Notes under the pieces: generated by a model
What the model saw: the letters and a program-made list of their open reading frames with translations, nothing else
The model's database searches: none
Told to the model about the DNA's origin: nothing
Shown: positions 44,416 through 53,707 of the stretch, piece after piece
How the letters are laid out: every line of letters begins with the position of its first letter
Numbering within the stretch: the first letter of the stretch is position 1
Made by a program: the position numbers and the translations under genes
Source: Leptospira langatensis
GTDB taxonomy: Bacteria > Spirochaetota > Leptospiria > Leptospirales > Leptospiraceae
Direction of reading: 5' to 3'
Assembly: GCF_004770615.1 (NCBI RefSeq)
Contig: NZ_RQER01000001.1
Location: 248,001-312,000, forward strand
DNA: 64,000 bases

Positions 44416-44442
44416 GGCCCCCACCCAACGAGGGTGGGGAGT
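44416..44442. repeat. Dispersed repeat, hairpin core only (copy 4)
   Basis: GGCCCCCACCC-N6-GGGTGGGG matches, in inverted orientation, the hairpin core seen in the three long copies. Only this core and perhaps 15-20 flanking bases are kept, so it looks like a relic just upstream of purU. Confidence 0.6.
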
Positions 44443-44463
44443 AAACTTTCCTCGGAGTAAGTT

Positions 44464-45327
44464 TTGGAAACAGACCAGATTCGGAAGAAAACAAGAATCC
44501 TTTTGATCCGCTGTTCGGATGAACCAGGCCTGATCCACAGAATAACCGGTTTTTTAGCCAAGATAGGCGCCAATATCATCGGAAACCAAGAATTCGTAGA
44601 GCCTCTCCAGAAGGTTTTCTTTATGAGAACGGAGTATTCCATCCAAAAGGAGGAAAAGGACGAGGTAATCCTGTCGGAGTTACTACAAATCCTCCCAAAA
44701 GACGCAGAACTAAAACTTTCGGCATCGGCAGCTGCGAGGGTCGTACTGCTCGCAACCAAGGAGGCGCATTGTCTAGGCGATATACTCCTTCGCTGGAGAT
44801 ATGGGGAGCTTCCCATGGAATTGTTGGGAGTGATCTCCAATCACGAGACCTTAGGGGATCTTGTGCGCGACTTTAAACTTCCTTTCACTTTCGTTCCGAG
44901 TGAGGGAATGAGCCGAGAAGAGCATGAGAAAAAGGTTCAGGAAAGATTGGAGGAAATGCAGCCGGACTGGATCGTTCTCGCCAAATATATGAGGATCCTA
45001 ACGCCAGAGTTTGTAAACGGTTGGCAAAATCGTATTTTAAATATTCATCATTCGTTTTTGCCTGCCTTCGTCGGCGCCAAGCCATATGAGCAAGCCTATA
45101 AAAGAGGAGTAAAGATCATCGGAGGCACTGCTCATATAGTGACAGAGAATCTGGACGAAGGCCCAATCCTTGTCCAGGATGTTTGTCATGTGGATCATGG
45201 ATATTCTCCCGAGAGATTGGTCCTTTATGGAAGGGACCTGGAGAAGGTTGTGCTCGCCAAGGCGTTGCGACTTCTTCTGGAGGATAGGGTCATGATCTTT
45301 CAGAATCGGACCATCATATTCGAATGA
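44464..45327 (+). CDS. purU: Formyltetrahydrofolate deformylase
   Basis: Hydrolyses 10-formyl-THF to THF and formate, feeding formate to purine synthesis and balancing C1 units. An N-terminal ACT domain (ILLIRCSDEPGLIHRITGFL) is followed by the formyltransferase-fold domain. The catalytic triad motif is SFLPAFVGAKPYEQAY with NIHHSFLP, and Asp lies in LVQDVCHVDHGYS. It starts with TTG at 44464 after GGAG seven bases upstream. 287 residues are typical. It lies beyond a repeat remnant and the CIRCE pair. Confidence 0.94.
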   Translation: METDQIRKKTRILLIRCSDEPGLIHRITGFLAKIGANIIGNQEFVEPLQKVFFMRTEYSIQKEEKDEVILSELLQILPKDAELKLSASAAARVVLLATKEAHCLGDILLRWRYGELPMELLGVISNHETLGDLVRDFKLPFTFVPSEGMSREEHEKKVQERLEEMQPDWIVLAKYMRILTPEFVNGWQNRILNIHHSFLPAFVGAKPYEQAYKRGVKIIGGTAHIVTENLDEGPILVQDVCHVDHGYSPERLVLYGRDLEKVVLAKALRLLLEDRVMIFQNRTIIFE

Positions 45328-45412
45328 GATACATACCGCTCCTGTCAGGTTTCGAGTTGACCTCGATCTGATCCGTCCTTACTTTTTACTTTCTTGATTT
45401 GAAGAAGTCTAT

Positions 45413-46822
45413 ATGCCCATTCGAAAACTAGGTTTTGTACTTTCTATATTCGTCGCTTTAGTTCCTCTTGTTCTTTCCTTTTACGGATATCTTCCTCCTT
45501 CCGTCGCAGGAATGTTTTTCATTTTTCTTTCAGCAGCGGGCCTTTGGATCTTTGAGATTATTCCCGGGCATGCAACTTCCATTCTGATCATTCTCACGGA
45601 GATCCTCTTCTTCTCCAATCCAGGCAAATGGGATTTCTTAAAGCAGTACCAAGTTCCTGGAACTAAGAGTCCTGCTCCTGCGGTTTTTCTTGCTTCTCTT
45701 GCGGATTCTGCAGTCGTTCTTTTCTTGGGAAGCTTTGCTTTGGCAAAGGCCTGTGTGAAAGTAGGTGTGGATCGCTGGCTTGCGAATCGAGTACTTCCTT
45801 ATTTTGGGACTACTCCTAAGTATGTTCTGCTCGGCCTAATGTGCATTACCGCATCTATTTCTCTTTGGATGAGTAATACTGCCACGGCCTCTCTTATGAT
45901 CGCTCTTGTATTTCCGTTGCTTTCCATACTCAGCCAAGAAGAGAAGTTTCGGAAAGCGGTACTGATCGGAATTCCTTTTGCTGCAAACTTGGGAGGGATC
46001 GGGACTCCGATCGGTTCGCCTCCAAATGTGATCGCATTTGCGAATTTAAAGAACCAAGGCTTTGGGGACTTTATTTCTTTCGGAAGTTGGATGCTTTTCG
46101 CTATTCCTCTGTTGCTCATCCTGATGTTCGCCGCATGGCTTTGGCTTCTTCGTGCCTTTCCTGCAAGTCCTGGGTTGAGACTTTCCCTGAGATATGAAAC
46201 TCTGGCGGACGAGGGTTCGAAAAAGAAACTAAGGTTTGTCTTATTCGGATTCTTTCTAACCGTCGTTTTCTGGCTTACGGAATCTTTGCACGGAATTCCT
46301 GCAGGAGTGGTTGCGTTATTCCCTCTTCTTTTGTTTACTTCGGCTGGGATCTTGGAATCCAGTGACCTGCGTTCTTTAGAATGGGACGTTCTGATCTTGG
46401 TCGCGGGGGGGATCGCACTCGGGACCGGGATAGAGAAGAGCGGTGCAGGAGCTTGGTTTGGGGAATTGATCGGAAGTAAGGCTGGACCGAATGAAAGTTT
46501 CTGGGTGCTTGGGATCTTCTTCTCCATTGGACTATTCCTTTCTACATTTTTGTCGAATACTGCGACTGCGAATTTGCTCGTCCCCTTGGCCATTCCTGTG
46601 GCAAGTCTGCTTATGCCGGGGAATGAGTCGTATGCGATCCAATTAGTCTTAGGATCTGCGTTAGGCGCTTCTTTAGCGATGTCCCTTCCTGTGTCCACTC
46701 CTCCGAATGCGGTTGCATACGCTGTGGGAGGATTCGAGATCAAGGACATGGCTCGTGTAGGAGTAAAGATCGGGATCTTAGGCTTGGTCCTAGTCCTTTT
46801 GGGATTTTTGATCTTTCAATGA
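45413..46822 (+). CDS. DASS-family anion/dicarboxylate symporter
   Basis: Polytopic membrane transporter (SLC13/DASS), 469 residues with about 11-12 helices. The two family SNT motifs are present: LWMSNTATASLMIALVFPLL and FLSNTATANLLVPLAIPVA, each in a re-entrant segment. GGIGTPIGSPPNVIAFA and MSLPVSTPPNAVAYAVGG are also diagnostic. It likely couples sodium to uptake of a dicarboxylate, tricarboxylate, sulfate or phosphate; the substrate cannot be told. It stands alone, 85 bases after purU. Confidence 0.9.
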   Translation: MPIRKLGFVLSIFVALVPLVLSFYGYLPPSVAGMFFIFLSAAGLWIFEIIPGHATSILIILTEILFFSNPGKWDFLKQYQVPGTKSPAPAVFLASLADSAVVLFLGSFALAKACVKVGVDRWLANRVLPYFGTTPKYVLLGLMCITASISLWMSNTATASLMIALVFPLLSILSQEEKFRKAVLIGIPFAANLGGIGTPIGSPPNVIAFANLKNQGFGDFISFGSWMLFAIPLLLILMFAAWLWLLRAFPASPGLRLSLRYETLADEGSKKKLRFVLFGFFLTVVFWLTESLHGIPAGVVALFPLLLFTSAGILESSDLRSLEWDVLILVAGGIALGTGIEKSGAGAWFGELIGSKAGPNESFWVLGIFFSIGLFLSTFLSNTATANLLVPLAIPVASLLMPGNESYAIQLVLGSALGASLAMSLPVSTPPNAVAYAVGGFEIKDMARVGVKIGILGLVLVLLGFLIFQ

Positions 46823-46948
46823 TTCAAAGTTATAATCATTCGCTAAAGCATAAGTAGGAGAATCAACGCTAAGAAAAAGGGAACGAGCCTAACGTATATC
46901 ATACAAAAAGAAAAGGAAATTCCGAACTGATCGAATGTTGTTGACTTA

Positions 46949-48388
46949 ATGAGTTTCACTCCTTATCGGAATGCGTTTGTTGCTTTTATAGTCTCTTTTA
47001 TTTCCGTTTCTTGTACGCAATCCAGCCAATCCAATCCTGGCCTGTTTGCTGTCGCTTTTAGCGGATTTGGTATGTCCTCTCCACCGACAAAGCCTTGGCC
47101 TAAGTTTATAGGCGTTTCAGGAACGACTACCTTGGGCTTTGCCGGAAATAGGGATCCGTTCGGGAGTATACTCGCGACCGGATATACCGACGGAAATCTG
47201 GATCACCAAAAGCTTCTCGGCATGGAAGATTCCTTCATTACAAAATATGATGAAGAAGGGAATAAGCTTTGGACCCGACTTTTAGGCGGAGGACCAAAAA
47301 GTTATGTAACTGGAAGCACAGTAGGCTACTTTGTCGCATCCGATTCGGAAGGCAATGTATTCGGAACGGGAATTACTGTGGCAAACTTGGATGCTCAAAG
47401 TTTAAACGGGTACCAAGATGCTTATCTTGTGAAATACGATCCGGACGGAAATAAAGAATGGACTAGGTTGATCGGCGGAGGAAGTAACACCGATTTTCAA
47501 CATGGGACTTCTAGCGGAAGAGGGATCGTTTCAGATGCATTAGGAAACATTTATATTGCGGGAACAACGAATGCGGATACATTCTACGGGGAAGCGAATT
47601 TAGGTGAGAACGATTATTTCCTGGCGAAATATGATCCGAATGGAAATCAAGTATGGGTAAGAATGTCTAGAAATTCTCAACCTGATCATGAGCGATTTAC
47701 CGGTGGGTTGACCATCGATTCGAACAGCGATCTATACTTAGTCGGAGCGACGGACACTGATTTTGACGGACAGATTTTAGTGGGGATCGAAGATGCTCTG
47801 ATTGTCAAATACGACAAGGATGGGAATAAGCTCTGGTCTCGGTTGGTAGGCGTTTCAGGCCAGCTCTCGGTTGCGCATGATATCGGAGTTGATCCTGATC
47901 GGAATATTTATGCGATCGGTTCCACTTCCGGAGAATTGGATGGTCAGACACCAATTGGACAAACCGACATGTTTATCATAAAATATGATAAGGATGGAAA
48001 CAAACTATGGACTAGGCTTTTCGGGAATCCTGCATTTTCTTCCTTCTTCTCATCTGAAACATTAGGCCAAGGAATTACTGTAGATTCTAATGGGAATTCT
48101 TACATTGCGGGAATGGTTTCCGGGACGAAGATTTTTTTCACCAACGCAATACAGAATTCATTTATAGCGAAATTTGATACGAATGGGAATTTGATCTGGT
48201 CCAATTTGGAATATTTACAGGATTCCACAAAATGCTTAGCAAACGCCCAAAATCCGATCCTTGGACTGAATAACGCTTTCTTTGTTACAGGCTATACGTT
48301 GTGCAATTTGGATTTCGTAAATCCCTCTCTCGGGGTGGACAGTTTATTCATTTCCAAAGAAGAATTGGGAACAGGAATTTATCCGTAG
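46949..48388 (+). CDS. Beta-propeller (SBBP-repeat) lipoprotein
   Basis: Exported lipoprotein, 479 residues, with signal FVAFIVSFISVSC (lipobox at FISVSC). The body consists of at least six repeats of about 60 residues with pattern D-x-(F/Y)-(I/L)-x-KYD-x-x-GNK-x-W-(T/S)-R-L, such as SFITKYDEEGNKLWTRLLG, AYLVKYDPDGNKEWTRLIG and ALIVKYDKDGNKLWSRLVG. Between these lie DSEGNVFGTG, DALGNIYIAGT, DPDRNIYAIG and DSNGNSYIAG. This is the SBBP/beta-propeller fold, found in many surface proteins of leptospires. No enzymatic motif is seen, and ligand binding on the cell surface is speculative. Confidence 0.87.
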   Translation: MSFTPYRNAFVAFIVSFISVSCTQSSQSNPGLFAVAFSGFGMSSPPTKPWPKFIGVSGTTTLGFAGNRDPFGSILATGYTDGNLDHQKLLGMEDSFITKYDEEGNKLWTRLLGGGPKSYVTGSTVGYFVASDSEGNVFGTGITVANLDAQSLNGYQDAYLVKYDPDGNKEWTRLIGGGSNTDFQHGTSSGRGIVSDALGNIYIAGTTNADTFYGEANLGENDYFLAKYDPNGNQVWVRMSRNSQPDHERFTGGLTIDSNSDLYLVGATDTDFDGQILVGIEDALIVKYDKDGNKLWSRLVGVSGQLSVAHDIGVDPDRNIYAIGSTSGELDGQTPIGQTDMFIIKYDKDGNKLWTRLFGNPAFSSFFSSETLGQGITVDSNGNSYIAGMVSGTKIFFTNAIQNSFIAKFDTNGNLIWSNLEYLQDSTKCLANAQNPILGLNNAFFVTGYTLCNLDFVNPSLGVDSLFISKEELGTGIYP

Positions 48389-48499
48389 CTAAGTTCGAAT
48401 GCGTTCGGATTTTTCTCACATTTATATGGGTTAAAAGTCTTCAATCTCACTTATTATTTATTTCCCAAATCAAAACGCATCTGAAAACTGTATAGCAGA

Positions 48500-49732
48500 A
48501 TGCGCTTTGTTCGAAAGGATCTCGGTAGCTCTGCAAGAGCCCTTCTTTATTTCACGATCCTGATCGCGTTTTCTTGCGCCGGAGTTCCGGAACATTCTTC
48601 CGGTTCCGAAAAGTCGCCTGTGGCACAAACGAGTATTGTAGATAAGATCGAGAACCAAATTGAAAAACTATTAGGAAAAGAAGAAGATCCCGAAGTCGTT
48701 AAGGTGCTGCTTGGCGGGGACGTTATGTTCAATTGGGGGATCCGAGACACGATCAAAGCCAAAGGAGAATTGGCTCCGGTCAAAGGTTTAAAAGACCTTT
48801 TTGCAGGTGCGGATCTTAAAATACTAAATCTAGAAACCCCGGTCGTATCCGAAAAGAATTGGGATACAGGCAAAGCATACGTGTTCCAGGCGAAAGAGGC
48901 GGATCTGGAGACTATGAGCTTTCTGGGAGTGGATCTGGTCTCTCTTGGAAATAATCATGCAATGGATCATGGACCAGAGGGCTTGGAAGAAACACTAAAA
49001 TTCCTTTCGGATCGGAAGATCTCCTATATAGGCGCAGGAAAAAATTTAGAATCCGCTTTCAAGCCTTGGACCTGGGAAGGAAAGGATACGAATCTTAGGA
49101 TCTACTCCGCAACCAATGTCGCAGAAGGAAGATCTCATTATGCAAGCACTAGTCCCGGAGTTATGCCCTTAGATGCGGACCAATGGGTAAAAAAGTTCCA
49201 AATGGAAAATCAAATTTTGAATTCCGTAAAGAACGGACCCAAATTCCTTAAGAAAGGGCTGAATGGGAAAAAATCCAAGGCACTACCTTCTTCTCAAAAT
49301 CAATTCAGGATACTTTCCTTGCATTGGGGAGTGGAGTATTCTCCCTTTCCGACTTTGGATCAAAGAAAGATCGCAAAAACCATAGCGGACAGCGGAGTGA
49401 ATATCATCATAGGGCATCATCCTCATATTCCCCAGGGGATCGAAAGGATCGGGAATAGTTTGATTTTCTATTCTTTGGGGAACCTGATTTTCGGAAGCAG
49501 GAACGCTTACTTAAACCATAATATAATCGTAATTCTTCATATTAAGAAAAGCAAATTGATCCAGGTGGAGCTCGTGCCCATTTTCGGCAAATTCCAAAAT
49601 GAGGATCACCTGGTCAGGCCTTTAGAAGGAAAAGAGGCCGAGAACTTTTTGAACGAAATTGCTGTATTGTCCCAAGATCTAGGAACGAAGATCCGTATTG
49701 AAGGAAATAGGGGTTGGATCGATCCAGACTAA
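48500..49732 (+). CDS. CapA-family lipoprotein
   Basis: Lipoprotein candidate, 410 residues, signal ending ILIAFSCAG. The body is the CapA fold (related to poly-gamma-glutamate and capsule synthesis proteins, a calcineurin-like phosphoesterase relative): VLLGGDVMFNWG, LKILNLETPVV, DLVSLGNNHAMDHGPEG and ILSLHWGVEYS. IIIGHHPHIPQGIERIGNSLIFYSLGNLIF follows in the usual order, so the metal-site residues appear intact. Actual function in spirochetes is not known; a surface polymer or metal-dependent hydrolase is possible. Its stop overlaps the convergent vapC by four bases. Confidence 0.88.
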   Translation: MRFVRKDLGSSARALLYFTILIAFSCAGVPEHSSGSEKSPVAQTSIVDKIENQIEKLLGKEEDPEVVKVLLGGDVMFNWGIRDTIKAKGELAPVKGLKDLFAGADLKILNLETPVVSEKNWDTGKAYVFQAKEADLETMSFLGVDLVSLGNNHAMDHGPEGLEETLKFLSDRKISYIGAGKNLESAFKPWTWEGKDTNLRIYSATNVAEGRSHYASTSPGVMPLDADQWVKKFQMENQILNSVKNGPKFLKKGLNGKKSKALPSSQNQFRILSLHWGVEYSPFPTLDQRKIAKTIADSGVNIIIGHHPHIPQGIERIGNSLIFYSLGNLIFGSRNAYLNHNIIVILHIKKSKLIQVELVPIFGKFQNEDHLVRPLEGKEAENFLNEIAVLSQDLGTKIRIEGNRGWIDPD

Positions 49733-50133
49733 GCGGATTTGGTCCAGTTCTCTATTTTCAATCCGGGTATTTTGCCGAAATGCTTTTCGTTGTTCGTGAC
49801 TAGAGAATAATTTAAATAGAGTGCCGTGCATCCGATCAATAGATCAAAGTCCTCGATCGTATTTCCTTTTTTCTGCTGGGTTGCCTTTAGCTCTCCGAAA
49901 GTTTCCATAATCCCGGAATTCAATTCTATCACCGGAAATAATTCCGCGATCCTTCGTACTGTTGCGAGATTCCTTTCCTTGTAAGAGGATTTTTGGGCTC
50001 CGAAGATCAGTTCCCCATACGTGATCACGGAAACGGACTTAATGGAGTTCTTTCTTTCCAGGAAATTTTGGCGAACGATCGGATCGTTCTTTAGGCTATA
50101 GATGATAATGTCCGTATCAATCAAATAGCTCAT
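49729..50133 (-). CDS. vapC: VapC-family PIN-domain toxin
   Basis: Ribonuclease toxin of a type II toxin-antitoxin pair. The ATG at 50133 gives MSYLIDTDIIIYSLK; the frame is open further upstream but adds unrelated residues inside the antitoxin gene. The PIN acidic residues are D6, E41, D95 and D97 (LIDTD, YGELIFG, EDFDLLI). The C-terminal VTNNEKHF is the family motif with Asn in place of an Asp that is often found. The gene overlaps vapB by 17 bases, with the antitoxin first, which is the normal order. Confidence 0.92.
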   Translation of the reverse strand: MSYLIDTDIIIYSLKNDPIVRQNFLERKNSIKSVSVITYGELIFGAQKSSYKERNLATVRRIAELFPVIELNSGIMETFGELKATQQKKGNTIEDFDLLIGCTALYLNYSLVTNNEKHFGKIPGLKIENWTKSA

Positions 50134-50395
50134 CTGTTTTACTCCCGGAATTATTCTTGGTGCGGGAAGAACGGATCTCTTTGACGATCTTTTCAGGAGT
50201 TCTATCATCTATCCAAGAACCGGATAGTTCTAAAAATCCCATTGTCTTTTGTTCGGATCCTTTTGTATCCTGAGCGAGGTAGTTTTCTATGAGAAGTACC
50301 ACTTCTTGGCTGATCGATCTGTGTTCCAATTCGGCTCTCCTTTTCAATGCTTCATAGAGTCTGTCATCCATATCCCGGACTTGTAAGTTTGCCAT
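50117..50395 (-). CDS. vapB: VapB/FitA-like ribbon-helix-helix antitoxin
   Basis: Antitoxin and DNA-binding repressor, 92 residues. The ATG at 50395 (MANLQVRDMDDRLYEALKRR) begins an RHH fold: a beta strand (LQVRDM), then helices ending with HRSISQEVVLLIENYLAQD. The C-terminal tail (FLELSGSWIDDRTPEKIVKEI) would bind and block the toxin. An upstream ATG adding ten residues is less likely. Two TTCATGAA palindromes just upstream are candidate operators for self-repression. Confidence 0.9.
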   Translation of the reverse strand: MANLQVRDMDDRLYEALKRRAELEHRSISQEVVLLIENYLAQDTKGSEQKTMGFLELSGSWIDDRTPEKIVKEIRSSRTKNNSGSKTDELFD

Positions 50396-50427
50396 AGTTC
50401 CGAACCTCGGATCTATACTACTCAATT

Positions 50428-50456
50428 TTCATGAATTTTCAATCAGATTTCATGAA
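50428..50456. promoter_or_regulatory. Paired palindromic operator candidates for vapBC
   Basis: Two identical palindromes TTCATGAA lie at 50428-50435 and 50449-50456, 21 bases centre to centre (two helical turns). They sit 33 to 61 bases ahead of the vapB start, as expected for cooperative binding of RHH dimers. Confidence 0.6.
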
Positions 50457-50627
50457 CTCTTGTCTTCCTTTCCGGAAAGTTGATTTCTCTCGCATTTAGA
50501 TATTAGCCAATCGGTTTGGACCAAATTGAAAATTAGAAATAAACCCGAACGTAGGAATATCCATTCCAATTACGCATTAAAGCCGTTTGAGAGGATAAGG
50601 CATTCAAATGGCAGATTTACATTCGGC

Positions 50628-50656
50628 TTGACCCCCCTGCCAAGTCTCCGAAAATA
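50628..50656 (+). promoter_or_regulatory. Candidate sigma-70 promoter of the rpsF operon
   Basis: TTGACC, a 17-base spacer, then AAAATA, about 67 bases ahead of the rpsF start. The -35 is near consensus; the -10 is weak. Elsewhere in the 297-base gap from 50426 to 50722 I see only the vapBC operators. Confidence 0.4.
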
Positions 50657-50722
50657 GGACAAAATCCTTATTCTTCTGCTCGTCACGACACGTAGACGGG
50701 CGTTTTCCCATAGGAGAAACTT

Positions 50723-50998
50723 TTGAGAAACTACGAGATTACCACAATTACGCGTTCTACCGCGAAGGAAGTGGCTAAAACTGAGGTCCTAGAGATCTTC
50801 AAGAAGCATTCCATCAACGTAACCGCTGAGGAAGATTGGGGCCAAAAGAAACTTTGGCATCCGATCAAGCACCAGGACTACGGTATCTTCACTCACTTCA
50901 AAGTGAATGCCGAACAATCTGCCTTAGAAAAGGTAGAGCGGGATTTTGGATTAAACCAAAACTTACTCCGCTCAATGATCGTCCGCCTCAATGGCTAA
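50723..50998 (+). CDS. rpsF: 30S ribosomal protein S6
   Basis: Small-subunit protein binding 16S rRNA together with S18. 91 residues, start MRNYEITTITRS. It begins with TTG at 50723, preceded by TAGGAGA. EEDWGQKKLWHPIKHQDYGIFTHFKV and the closing [12 protein letters not shown] match S6. It opens a five-gene operon, rpsF-ssb-rpsR-rplI-dnaB, common in bacteria. It overlaps ssb by eight bases. Confidence 0.94.
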   Translation: MRNYEITTITRSTAKEVAKTEVLEIFKKHSINVTAEEDWGQKKLWHPIKHQDYGIFTHFKVNAEQSALEKVERDFGLNQNLLRSMIVRLNG

Positions 50999-51428
50999 CG
51001 ATATCAATCGGGTGACCCTAGTAGGGCGCCTGACCCGTGATCCGGAATTCAAAACGGTGAACGGTACTTCCTTAGTTAACTTTTCCATCGCGAACGGTCG
51101 CACCTATGTGGCCGGTGGAGACAAGAAAGAGGAAACTCATTTCTTCGACTGCGAGGCTTGGGGAAAGGGCGCTGATATCATCCAACAATACTGCAAGAAG
51201 GGCAAACAACTCGTAATCGAGGGACGTCTGAAGCAGGATACTTGGGAAACCATGGAAGGCAAGAAGGCCTCCCGCATCCGTATCGTCGTGGAGAATTTCC
51301 AGATGATCGGAGCAAGGGAGAATGGAAGCGGAGAATACGGTTCTTCCGCGAATAGCGGATCTTCTTCTTATTCATCCTCGCAGGATGATATGGGAAGTTC
51401 CGGAGCAGACGACGATATACCTTTTTAA
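50991..51428 (+). CDS. ssb: Single-stranded DNA-binding protein
   Basis: Homotetrameric OB-fold protein that coats single-stranded DNA in replication, recombination and repair. 145 residues: the OB part runs [20 protein letters not shown] through [23 protein letters not shown] to about residue 105. A Ser/Gly-rich tail follows, then the acidic tip DDDIPF that recruits partner proteins. It overlaps the end of rpsF by eight bases. Confidence 0.95.
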   Translation: MANDINRVTLVGRLTRDPEFKTVNGTSLVNFSIANGRTYVAGGDKKEETHFFDCEAWGKGADIIQQYCKKGKQLVIEGRLKQDTWETMEGKKASRIRIVVENFQMIGARENGSGEYGSSANSGSSSYSSSQDDMGSSGADDDIPF

Positions 51429-51442
51429 CGAGGACACGAACA

Positions 51443-51757
51443 ATGTCAGAAAACGAAGTACAAGAAGAAGTTAAGCAAGAGACTGCCGCAGAAGGCATGT
51501 CTTTAGAGCAAGAAGGAGGGCGTCCGCCTAAGAAGCAGAACAAATACAAAAAGAAAGTTTGTCGCTTCACCGCAGACCCTGAACTTGCAAAACAGATCAA
51601 TTATAAGAACATAGAACTTTTGGAAAGATTCATTACCAACCGCGGTAAGATCATTCCTCGTAGGATCACCGGAACTTCCGCGAAGTACCAAAGGATCCTT
51701 GCTAGAGAGATCCGTAAGGCACGTAGTATCGGCCTTCTACCGTTCAAGGTAAACTGA
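51443..51757 (+). CDS. rpsR: 30S ribosomal protein S18
   Basis: Small-subunit protein that forms a pair with S6 on 16S rRNA. 104 residues, longer than the usual 75 because of a 35-residue acidic N-terminal extension ([18 protein letters not shown]). The core is [46 protein letters not shown] and the ending [10 protein letters not shown]. It follows ssb by 14 bases with GAGGA upstream. Confidence 0.95.
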   Translation: MSENEVQEEVKQETAAEGMSLEQEGGRPPKKQNKYKKKVCRFTADPELAKQINYKNIELLERFITNRGKIIPRRITGTSAKYQRILAREIRKARSIGLLPFKVN

Positions 51758-51768
51758 GGAGGAAACGA

Positions 51769-52233
51769 ATGAGAGTAATATTACAAAAAGACGTTTCTAA
51801 CTTAGGCGACGCTGGCGATATCAAAGATGTCGCAGACGGTTTTGCTCGTAACTATCTTTTCCCTCAGAGACTCGCAGTTCGCGCGTCCGAAGGAAAGACT
51901 AAGATGGCTCTTCACCAGAAGAAACTTGCGGATCTGAAAAAAGATAAACGCAAGAAGGCGATGGAATCTGTTTCTTCCGGATTGAACGGAAAGGAATTCG
52001 AGATTTCCGTGAAAACCGGTGGAGGAGACAAACTCTTCGGAGCGGTGACTCCTGCCGATGTTGCGGTTCTTTTGAAGAACGGCGGTTTCGAAGTAGACAA
52101 GCGTAAGATCGAGTTCGCAGAACCGATCCGTAACCTTGGTTCTTACAAACTGAAAGTACGTTTGGCGGAAGGGATCATTCCAACCATCACAGTTCATGTG
52201 AAGAAAGAAGAAGGCGCTTCTACCGAAGCTTAA
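51769..52233 (+). CDS. rplI: 50S ribosomal protein L9
   Basis: Large-subunit protein with two globular domains joined by a long helix. 154 residues. The signature is [37 protein letters not shown], followed by the helix and a C-terminal domain with [23 protein letters not shown] lies just upstream. It is the fourth gene of the operon. Confidence 0.96.
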   Translation: MRVILQKDVSNLGDAGDIKDVADGFARNYLFPQRLAVRASEGKTKMALHQKKLADLKKDKRKKAMESVSSGLNGKEFEISVKTGGGDKLFGAVTPADVAVLLKNGGFEVDKRKIEFAEPIRNLGSYKLKVRLAEGIIPTITVHVKKEEGASTEA

Positions 52234-52252
52234 CCTTAACCGTATAACGCTC

Positions 52253-53575
52253 ATGCAAGCCGACTCCTTGTTTGAATTGGAATCCGAGAAGTCTTTTCTC
52301 GGATCCCTTCTCCTCAAGGGGGCGGACAATCTGATAGACATTCCTCTGGTCCCAGAGGATTTCTATCAGGATACGAATCGCCGCATCTATAAGGCGGTTC
52401 TGGATTTGGTCGACAAAAAGATAGCGATCGATCCTGTCTCCGTTCTAAACTTCCTAAAAGAAAACTCTCTTCTAAAAGATCCGGAAAGGGAATACGATTA
52501 TATCTATTCTCTCTATAAGGACTCAGTGGTTTCCCATCCTCTGGGATATTATGCGGAACGCATCAAACGCCTTTCCGAAAGAAGGAGATATTCTAAATTA
52601 TTAACGAGCGCACTCGAGCTGATCCAAAAAGAACCGGGCGAGAACGAATCCGTTTTCAATCAGATCGAACAGAGCCTAACTGAGGTTTCCAGATCCGCAG
52701 ATGTGAAAGGTCTGATGCCTGTTTCTCAGGACAAGGCCGCTCTTTCCGAGTATATCAAAGAGATCATGGAAAGCAGGGGCCAGGTAAAAGGGCTTCGCAC
52801 GAATTTCACTCAGTTTGACGAGATGACTTCCGGTCTGAAAGAATATGAGATGATGGTTCTTGCCGCAAGACCCGGAAACGGTAAGACCACTCTTGCGTTG
52901 AATATCGCCTCGAATGTTGCGCTCATCCATAACCGTCCTGTGGTCATCTTCTCCTTGGAGATGAGCCGCATGGAACTTCTTCTTAAATTAGTATGTTCTT
53001 ATGCTCAGGTCGAGTCCAACAAGCTCAAACGCTCCGAAGTAACTAAGTCGGATGCGCCCAAGCTGATCGAAGCGATCATTAAGGTAACTTCTTCTCCTAT
53101 TTATATAGATGACTCCGGTGCGCTGAGTGTGGATGATTTTAAGGGAAGGATCCGTAAGCTTCTTACCAACGAGAGCCTAGGACTCATCATCGTGGACTAT
53201 CTTCAGCTCATGAACGACCCCAAAAGCAGGGACGGAGGAAGACAACAAGAGGTTTCTTCCATCTCCAGAGCGCTCAAGCAGATGGCCAAAGAAGCAAAAT
53301 GTCCTGTGATCGCTCTTTCTCAGATGAACCGATCCATCGAACAGAGGTCCAAGGACCAAAGACCTCAGCTTGCCGACTTAAGAGAGTCGGGTGCGATCGA
53401 GCAGGATGCGGATATTGTGACATTCATATATCGAGGGGAGAAGGGAAAGGACGAAGAGGAAGATCCTAGAATGAAGGGAATGGCGGAGATCATCATCGCC
53501 AAGAACCGATCTGGGCCTACAGGTTCTTTTCCACTTGCCTTCCGGCCTGAACTTTCCAGATTTGATAACGTGTAG
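52253..53575 (+). CDS. dnaB: Replicative DNA helicase DnaB
   Basis: Hexameric helicase unwinding DNA at the replication fork. 440 residues: an N-terminal helical domain ([21 protein letters not shown]), a linker, then the RecA-like motor with Walker [13 protein letters not shown]. Walker B is [10 protein letters not shown], with [18 protein letters not shown] and [12 protein letters not shown] following. Its ending [17 protein letters not shown] is typical. It closes the rpsF operon; the 132 bases to aspS contain no clear terminator that I can see. Confidence 0.96.
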   Translation: MQADSLFELESEKSFLGSLLLKGADNLIDIPLVPEDFYQDTNRRIYKAVLDLVDKKIAIDPVSVLNFLKENSLLKDPEREYDYIYSLYKDSVVSHPLGYYAERIKRLSERRRYSKLLTSALELIQKEPGENESVFNQIEQSLTEVSRSADVKGLMPVSQDKAALSEYIKEIMESRGQVKGLRTNFTQFDEMTSGLKEYEMMVLAARPGNGKTTLALNIASNVALIHNRPVVIFSLEMSRMELLLKLVCSYAQVESNKLKRSEVTKSDAPKLIEAIIKVTSSPIYIDDSGALSVDDFKGRIRKLLTNESLGLIIVDYLQLMNDPKSRDGGRQQEVSSISRALKQMAKEAKCPVIALSQMNRSIEQRSKDQRPQLADLRESGAIEQDADIVTFIYRGEKGKDEEEDPRMKGMAEIIIAKNRSGPTGSFPLAFRPELSRFDNV

Positions 53576-53707
53576 CCCAGGCGAGGTCGGATTTAGCACG
53601 GCCGCCTCCGACTAAGATCAAAGATGGGAAGTCGGACGAGAATGGTGCATCCTAATGGAAGCTTCGGAGCAAGCTCTTATATTATAAATTAAGGAACTGG
53701 AATTTCT

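Noticed and set aside
45799..46749. 316-residue frame antisense to the DASS transporter
   Set aside because: The opposite strand is a clear transporter with SNT motifs; this frame is a by-product of its codon bias.
53576..53707. GTCGGA/TCCGAC pairing after dnaB as a terminator
   Set aside because: The loop is long and no T-run follows; read-through to aspS seems as likely.
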